DNA of 9,333 nt from an uncultured Akkermansia sp. (GTDB taxonomy: Bacteria > Verrucomicrobiota > Verrucomicrobiia > Verrucomicrobiales > Akkermansiaceae), in NCBI GenBank assembly GCA_900766865.1, contig CAAFXA010000370.1:1-9333 (forward strand). The letters run 5' to 3'. A program made the position numbers and the translations under genes. Below the pieces are notes generated by a model. It ran no database searches, had not been told where the DNA came from, and saw only the letters and a program-made list of their open reading frames with translations. This document shows, piece by piece, positions 5,549 through 9,333 of the stretch; position 1 is the stretch's first letter, and each line of letters opens with the position of its first letter.

Positions 5549-7993
5549 TCAGAGCAGGTTGATGGGAAGGGCTGTGCCGGTTTCCGCCAGGGTGAAGGAA
5601 ATGCCGAAGCCCGTCTCCTTCTTGCCGCCATTGTCGCGCAGGAAGAGGCTCGCACCGGTAAACCAGGAGCCCGTCTTGCGGAATATGGAGTACTGCTGAA
5701 TCGGGATGCGGCTGCGCTCGATGTCGAAGTCCCAACGGCCGTTTACGGTGTATTTTTCGTTGATACGCAGTGTTGCACGCAGAGAAAGCTGCTCGCTGTC
5801 GCTCTGAATGGGGTGATCCTTGATGCTGCGATACCAGAAGCTGGTTTCCAGAGAAGCGCAGGGCTGGAAGCCAACGCCGGCACGATACTCCGTGAAGTCA
5901 TCCCCGCCGCTGAAGGTGGGTGTCTGGCTTTCCAGGTAGAAGCGCACGCGCTCGGACGGACGGAAGCTCAGCATGGAGTACAGATTGGAGAACTTGTTGG
6001 GCGCGTGCGGATTTTCTGCATTGTAGTCCATGAACACGTTCCAGTTGAGCAGAGAGTGCTTCTCCATGTCCACCTCGGTGATGAAGCGGTTGTTGAGACC
6101 AAAGCGCCAGATGCTCCAGGTACCCCAGCTGTCCAGCCCGGTAAAGCCCATGAGGTCCAGCTCCATGGGGTTGCTGGAAGTTGTGCCGAAGTTCTTATCC
6201 CATGCGTCCAGTTTGGGTACACCGGGATTGGCTGAGGAAATATTGCAATGGGCCAGCGAGGTGTAGGGCATCATGATGTGGGTGAGACCCTTGTAACCCA
6301 GATAGGGTACACGGAAGCTGTCGAAGTGGCGGTGAATCTTAATGTTAGCATCCAGGCCGATGTAGCCGAGGAAGCGATTATCTGCCCCCACGCCTTCCAC
6401 ACCATAATAACCGGTATAGCCGGCACCGGCCTTCGGTGTGATGTTGAGGAATTTCAGTACATTGAAATGACGGGCGAACTCGTGCGTGCTGTTTACACGG
6501 AAGTAGGGTTGCGTGTTGAGCAGGCGTTCGTAGTACTCACGCTCGCGGGCATCCTTTATGTTGTCAAGCGAAGCTTTGTAGCTGAAGCGCTCCTCGAAGG
6601 GGACTTCCTGCTTCATAATGCCTGCGCTGTTGCGTGTTTCGTAGGTGATACCCGTGTTGCCTATGGCGGAGCGTACACGGTAGTACGACAGTTCAGCACG
6701 CTGGTCGGTAATGTAGTAATCATTCGGGGCCAGACGCGTCATGAGCATAGTCTGGCTATTCTTGTCTTGTCGTACCAGGCGGATGGTGTTGTCCGGTTCG
6801 TTGTTTACCTGGCTCAGGTCTTCAAAGAAGTCGCGCAGTACATACCTGTCACTCAGGATATTGATGTTGGTGCCCACCGTCCAGTTGGCTGTTGTATCGT
6901 TTGCCGGACGCGGTAAATCCCACAATGCACTGAAGGCAACGCGGTAGCGCTGGTGGTCGGTGTGCAGACGCTGTGTTTTTGTGGGGTTAATCATCGGGTC
7001 GCTGTCGTAGATGTAGTACAGCTCCAGCCCCTTGGCCTCCGGATAGCGCTTTCGCATGGCTTCACTCTCGAAGTCCAGACCTCCGGCGAGCCCGCGGCGT
7101 GTTCTGTAATCCAGTCGGGTGGTCAGCAGGTAATCTGCCACGGGCATGTTGTTTTCGACGCGTCTGTTCCCCAGCAGGAAACCATAGGAGTTGTTCAGAT
7201 ACGCACCCCAGCTGGACTTCGTGCCCATATTCGGCATGTAACCCTCGCGCGGGTTGAGGGAGTGCGAGAAGGAGAACCAGCCCAGAATCGGTACCGGAAT
7301 ATCATATTCCCCACTTGCCAGGCTCAGACGGGTTATGCGCCCATAATCTCCCGGGTACACTGTCAGCTCTCCGGCACCCACCCAGGTGTCGGGAGTTTTT
7401 GAGTCATCGGCTGCTACATAGGCATCATGAATTTTCAGGAAGTTTTTACCTTCTTTGTCTTTGGCGTATTCCACCCGTGTGCCCTTTACGAGAATACCTG
7501 TTACTTTGGAGCGCACGCCATACACATCCAGCTGCTCCTTGCTCCAGTCATATTCGCCTTTCTCGGCACGCGTGAGGCTTTCTCCCTGGTAGACGGTCAG
7601 CGGCCCGGTCAGAAAGGCCTTCTTCTCTTTCAGATTAACGCAAATCTCCCGGGCGTTCACGTCCAGCCCGGCATCTGTCATAAGTTTGACCGGTGCGCCC
7701 TTGCCGCGGTATGTAAGAGTGTGTTTTTCGTTGTCGTACAAAACCTCACCACCCACATTTTCAATGGTCATGGTTTCGGGAATCTCTACGGCAAGAGGTT
7801 TGTCCGATACGGATATCATGCGATCCGCCAGGTCGATAACGGGGTTGCTCCCAGGTGCGCCTTCTCCGAAAATCTCTGAGGGGAGAGGTACGACATTCTG
7901 TGCTCCCGAGGTGCAAACCGAACCCGCCGCAAGAAGCGTGGTTGCCAGTCCGGCAATGCGTCTGCGTCTGCTGTCTGAAAAATTGCTGCCCAT
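5549..7993 (-). CDS. lptD: LptD/OstA-type outer-membrane LPS assembly protein
   Basis: LptD is the outer-membrane barrel that, with lipoprotein LptE, inserts lipopolysaccharide into the outer leaflet. The 814-residue product is close to the family length. It has a signal peptide (SRRRR at 8-12, hydrophobic run 13-29, likely cleavage after SGA at about 31). A beta-jellyroll (OstA-like) region follows at about 70-215, with repeated strands such as LTYRGKG, AFLTGPLTVYQGES and LDVYGV. The family's barrel entry segment is at 230-270 (DIPVPILGWFSFS, then NPREGYMPNMG). The rest is alternating aromatic/polar beta-barrel sequence to the end. The mature protein has only three Cys and no adjacent Cys pair, so the E. 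coli disulfide arrangement cannot form. It ends in Leu-Leu rather than the common outer-membrane C-terminal Phe. The ATG at 7993 is the only start that gives a signal peptide. No LptE or other lpt gene is adjacent. Confidence 0.85.
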   Translation of the reverse strand: MGSNFSDSRRRRIAGLATTLLAAGSVCTSGAQNVVPLPSEIFGEGAPGSNPVIDLADRMISVSDKPLAVEIPETMTIENVGGEVLYDNEKHTLTYRGKGAPVKLMTDAGLDVNAREICVNLKEKKAFLTGPLTVYQGESLTRAEKGEYDWSKEQLDVYGVRSKVTGILVKGTRVEYAKDKEGKNFLKIHDAYVAADDSKTPDTWVGAGELTVYPGDYGRITRLSLASGEYDIPVPILGWFSFSHSLNPREGYMPNMGTKSSWGAYLNNSYGFLLGNRRVENNMPVADYLLTTRLDYRTRRGLAGGLDFESEAMRKRYPEAKGLELYYIYDSDPMINPTKTQRLHTDHQRYRVAFSALWDLPRPANDTTANWTVGTNINILSDRYVLRDFFEDLSQVNNEPDNTIRLVRQDKNSQTMLMTRLAPNDYYITDQRAELSYYRVRSAIGNTGITYETRNSAGIMKQEVPFEERFSYKASLDNIKDAREREYYERLLNTQPYFRVNSTHEFARHFNVLKFLNITPKAGAGYTGYYGVEGVGADNRFLGYIGLDANIKIHRHFDSFRVPYLGYKGLTHIMMPYTSLAHCNISSANPGVPKLDAWDKNFGTTSSNPMELDLMGFTGLDSWGTWSIWRFGLNNRFITEVDMEKHSLLNWNVFMDYNAENPHAPNKFSNLYSMLSFRPSERVRFYLESQTPTFSGGDDFTEYRAGVGFQPCASLETSFWYRSIKDHPIQSDSEQLSLRATLRINEKYTVNGRWDFDIERSRIPIQQYSIFRKTGSWFTGASLFLRDNGGKKETGFGISFTLAETGTALPINLL

Positions 7994-8003
7994 TACGGCT
8001 ATT

Positions 8004-8032
8004 ATTCTGCCCTAAATGTTTTGCTTTGTCAA
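8004..8032 (-). promoter_or_regulatory. Sigma70-like promoter of lptD
   Basis: On the minus strand a perfect TTGACA (8032-8027) is followed after exactly 17 nt by CAGAAT (8009-8004), four of six for the -10 consensus. The expected transcription start near 7997 is only a few bases before the ATG at 7993. Confidence 0.6.
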
Positions 8033-8036
8033 GCAA
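8021..8036. promoter_or_regulatory. Palindrome over the lptD -35 box, possible operator
   Basis: TTGCTT (8021-8026) and AAGCAA (8031-8036) are perfect inverted arms around TGTC. The -35 box 8027-8032 overlaps the spacer and right arm, so a bound dimeric regulator would block lptD transcription. No regulator gene is nearby, and a 6-bp repeat could be chance. Confidence 0.3.
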
Positions 8037-8047
8037 CTTTGGAAGCC

Positions 8048-8103
8048 AAAAGGCGCTCTCCCCGCTAAAAGTGGCAATTTCCGGGGTCTGTATCTCGCCT
8101 TTT
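8048..8103. repeat. Nested inverted repeat in the lptD-pckG intergenic region
   Basis: Outer arms AAAAGGCG (8048-8055) and CGCCTTTT (8096-8103) are perfect complements, and an inner pair CCCCG (8060-8064) / CGGGG (8082-8086) nests within them. On the plus strand the structure ends in a TTTTT run, like a terminator or the 3' end of a small RNA. On the minus strand it ends in TTTTGG. It lies upstream of both predicted promoters, so it is not obviously part of either mRNA. Confidence 0.4.
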
Positions 8104-8180
8104 TGTCCGCAAAGTTAGCCGGGGCGCGTCTGGCAGGGCCATTTTTTTTGCTTCATGGCGGAAAAAGCGCAATTTTCGTG

Positions 8181-8209
8181 TTGCAAGTTTGTTCGTAACA
8201 TGATATTTT
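8181..8209 (+). promoter_or_regulatory. Candidate promoter of pckG
   Basis: TTGCAA (8181-8186) and TATTTT (8204-8209) each match the consensus at four of six positions with a 17-nt spacer. Transcription would begin near 8216, three bases before the ATG at 8219, making the mRNA nearly leaderless. A second poor option (TAACAT, 8196-8201) would start near 8208. Confidence 0.4.
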
Positions 8210-8218
8210 ATGGGCACC

Positions 8219-9333
8219 ATGAAAATTACTGGTACAACTCACAAGAAGGCTGCCGAGTGGGTGGAGGAAATCCGCCAGCTCTGCAAACCCGATTCCGTCT
8301 ACTGGTGCGACGGTTCCGAGGAAGAGAACACCCAGCTGTGCGACATGCTGGTTGAGAAAGGCACCTACATCCGCCTGAACCCCGAGAAGCGCCCCGGCTG
8401 CTTCCTGGCTCGTTCTACTCCTTCTGACGTAGCCCGTGTTGAGGAGCGTACGTTCATCTGCTCCGAGAAGCAGGAGGACGCTGGTCCTACCAACAACTGG
8501 AAGTCCCCGGCTGAGATGCGCGCCATCCTCAACCCCTACCTCGATGGTTCCATGAAGGGCCGTACCATGTACGTGATTCCCTTCTGCATGGGCCCGCTGG
8601 ATTCCCCCCTGGCCAAGATCGGTATCGAGATTACCGACTCCGCTTATGTGGTGACCAACATGCGCATCATGACCATCATGGGCGAGAAGGTGCTCAAGCG
8701 TCTGGAGGACGAGGTCAACGGCGGTGGTAATCCCAAGCGTGACGGCTACGGCGACTTCGTTCCCTGCCTGCACACCGTGGGTGCTCCCCTCGAGCCCGGT
8801 CAGGAGGACGTGACCTGGCCCTGCAAAAACGAGGAGAAGTACATCTGCCACTTCCCCGAGACCGGCGAGATTATCTCCTACGGTTCCGGTTACGGTGGTA
8901 ACGCTCTGCTCGGCAAGAAGTGCCTTGCCCTGCGTATCGCTACCGGCATCGCCCGCAAGAACGGCTGGATGGCTGAGCACATGCTCATCCTTGGCATCAC
9001 TGATCCCCAGGGTCGCAAGTCCTATGTGACCGGCGCATTCCCCTCCGCCTGCGGTAAGACCAACCTCGCCATGCTCGTTCCCACCATCCCGGGCTGGAAA
9101 GTCGAAACCATCGGTGACGACATCTCCTGGATGAAGTTCAACGAAAAAGACGGTATGCTCCATGCCATCAACCCGGAAGCCGGTTTCTTCGGCGTTGCTC
9201 CCGGCACCAGCATGCAGAGCAACCCGAACGCCATGCTCTCCTGCGCGAAAGACACCATCTTCACCAACGTTGCTCTCACCGATGACGGTGACGTGTGGTG
9301 GGAAGGCATCGGCTACGATGCTCCCGCACACAT
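8219..9333 (+). CDS. pckG: Phosphoenolpyruvate carboxykinase (GTP), N-terminal 371 residues
   Basis: The enzyme interconverts oxaloacetate + GTP with PEP + CO2 + GDP, serving gluconeogenesis or, in succinate-producing anaerobes, PEP carboxylation. The gene runs off the right edge; about 60% of the usual ~600-residue enzyme is present. GTP-family motifs are clear: [18 protein letters not shown] (58-75), PFCMGP (121-126), [14 protein letters not shown] (221-234), the P-loop [11 protein letters not shown] (272-282) with the reactive Cys278 and Lys280, GDDISWMKF (299-307) and FFGVAPGTS (323-331). The GTP-binding C-terminal part and lid loop are outside the window. Two in-frame ATGs, 8210 and 8219, follow a TGA at 8201. 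I chose 8219 because the predicted transcription start lies between them, but 8210 (adding MGT) cannot be excluded. No Shine-Dalgarno is visible. Codons are strongly biased to C and G endings, indicating high expression. Confidence 0.96.
   Translation, partial: MKITGTTHKKAAEWVEEIRQLCKPDSVYWCDGSEEENTQLCDMLVEKGTYIRLNPEKRPGCFLARSTPSDVARVEERTFICSEKQEDAGPTNNWKSPAEMRAILNPYLDGSMKGRTMYVIPFCMGPLDSPLAKIGIEITDSAYVVTNMRIMTIMGEKVLKRLEDEVNGGGNPKRDGYGDFVPCLHTVGAPLEPGQEDVTWPCKNEEKYICHFPETGEIISYGSGYGGNALLGKKCLALRIATGIARKNGWMAEHMLILGITDPQGRKSYVTGAFPSACGKTNLAMLVPTIPGWKVETIGDDISWMKFNEKDGMLHAINPEAGFFGVAPGTSMQSNPNAMLSCAKDTIFTNVALTDDGDVWWEGIGYDAPAH

Noticed and set aside
5417..6235. A 272-codon plus-strand frame across the end of lptD
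   Set aside because: It runs through the strong lptD terminator and is antisense to the barrel domain, with no family motifs.
7910..7916. Lipoprotein signal at Cys27 of LptD
   Set aside because: The residues before the Cys are Gly-Ser-Val, and Val at -1 does not fit a lipobox. A signal peptidase I site after SGA is more likely.
8153..9331. A 392-codon open frame on the minus strand opposite pckG
   Set aside because: It is antisense to clear PEP carboxykinase sequence. Its composition (rich in Gly, Val, His, Ala) is that expected from the reverse of C/G-ending codons, and it has no recognisable domain.

Overview
The window carries nine protein-coding genes with short gaps (largest about 225 bases) and no RNA genes, mobile elements or CRISPR. 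An outer-membrane LptD-type protein shows a Gram-negative diderm. GTP-type PEP carboxykinase, moderately high GC by eye, sparse Shine-Dalgarno sites and very short predicted leaders would fit a member of the PVC group such as an Akkermansia-like verrucomicrobium, but no taxonomic marker is present and this placement is a guess.

Left part (1-1638, minus strand): an atypical short-chain dehydrogenase/epimerase-like protein, a GtrA-family membrane protein that starts on the last base of the dehydrogenase stop codon, and elongation factor P (cut by the window edge) form an apparent operon behind a good sigma70-like promoter (1672-1701). The EF-P has arginine where E. coli EF-P has the modified Lys34.

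Middle (1825-3846, plus strand): a stand-alone PP2C/PPM phosphatase with a GTG start and its own terminator, then a Mn-type superoxide dismutase overlapping by 11 bases a six-helix HdeD/DUF308 membrane protein. The last two look like a translationally coupled stress pair. A perfect 15-bp hairpin separates them from the convergent gene on the other strand.

Right part (3930-7993, minus strand): a 488-residue protein with the complete layout of glutamine-dependent NAD+ synthetase (nitrilase domain plus synthetase domain) in which the amidase Glu-Lys-Cys triad and the PP-loop are all replaced. It appears to be an intact gene for a doubly inactive pseudoenzyme and is the most unusual item here. 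Upstream lies lptD, closed by a strong terminator and driven by a promoter that predicts an almost leaderless mRNA. From 8219 to the window end runs divergently the N-terminal 371 residues of GTP-dependent PEP carboxykinase. The lptD-pckG gap also holds a palindrome over the lptD -35 box and a larger nested inverted repeat.

The genes are mostly housekeeping and envelope functions: translation (EF-P), glycan/lipid-linked sugar handling (SDR, GtrA), outer-membrane biogenesis (LptD), oxidative and acid stress (SOD, HdeD), phospho-signalling (PP2C) and gluconeogenesis/anaplerosis (PckG). The NadE-like pseudoenzyme has no obvious partner.
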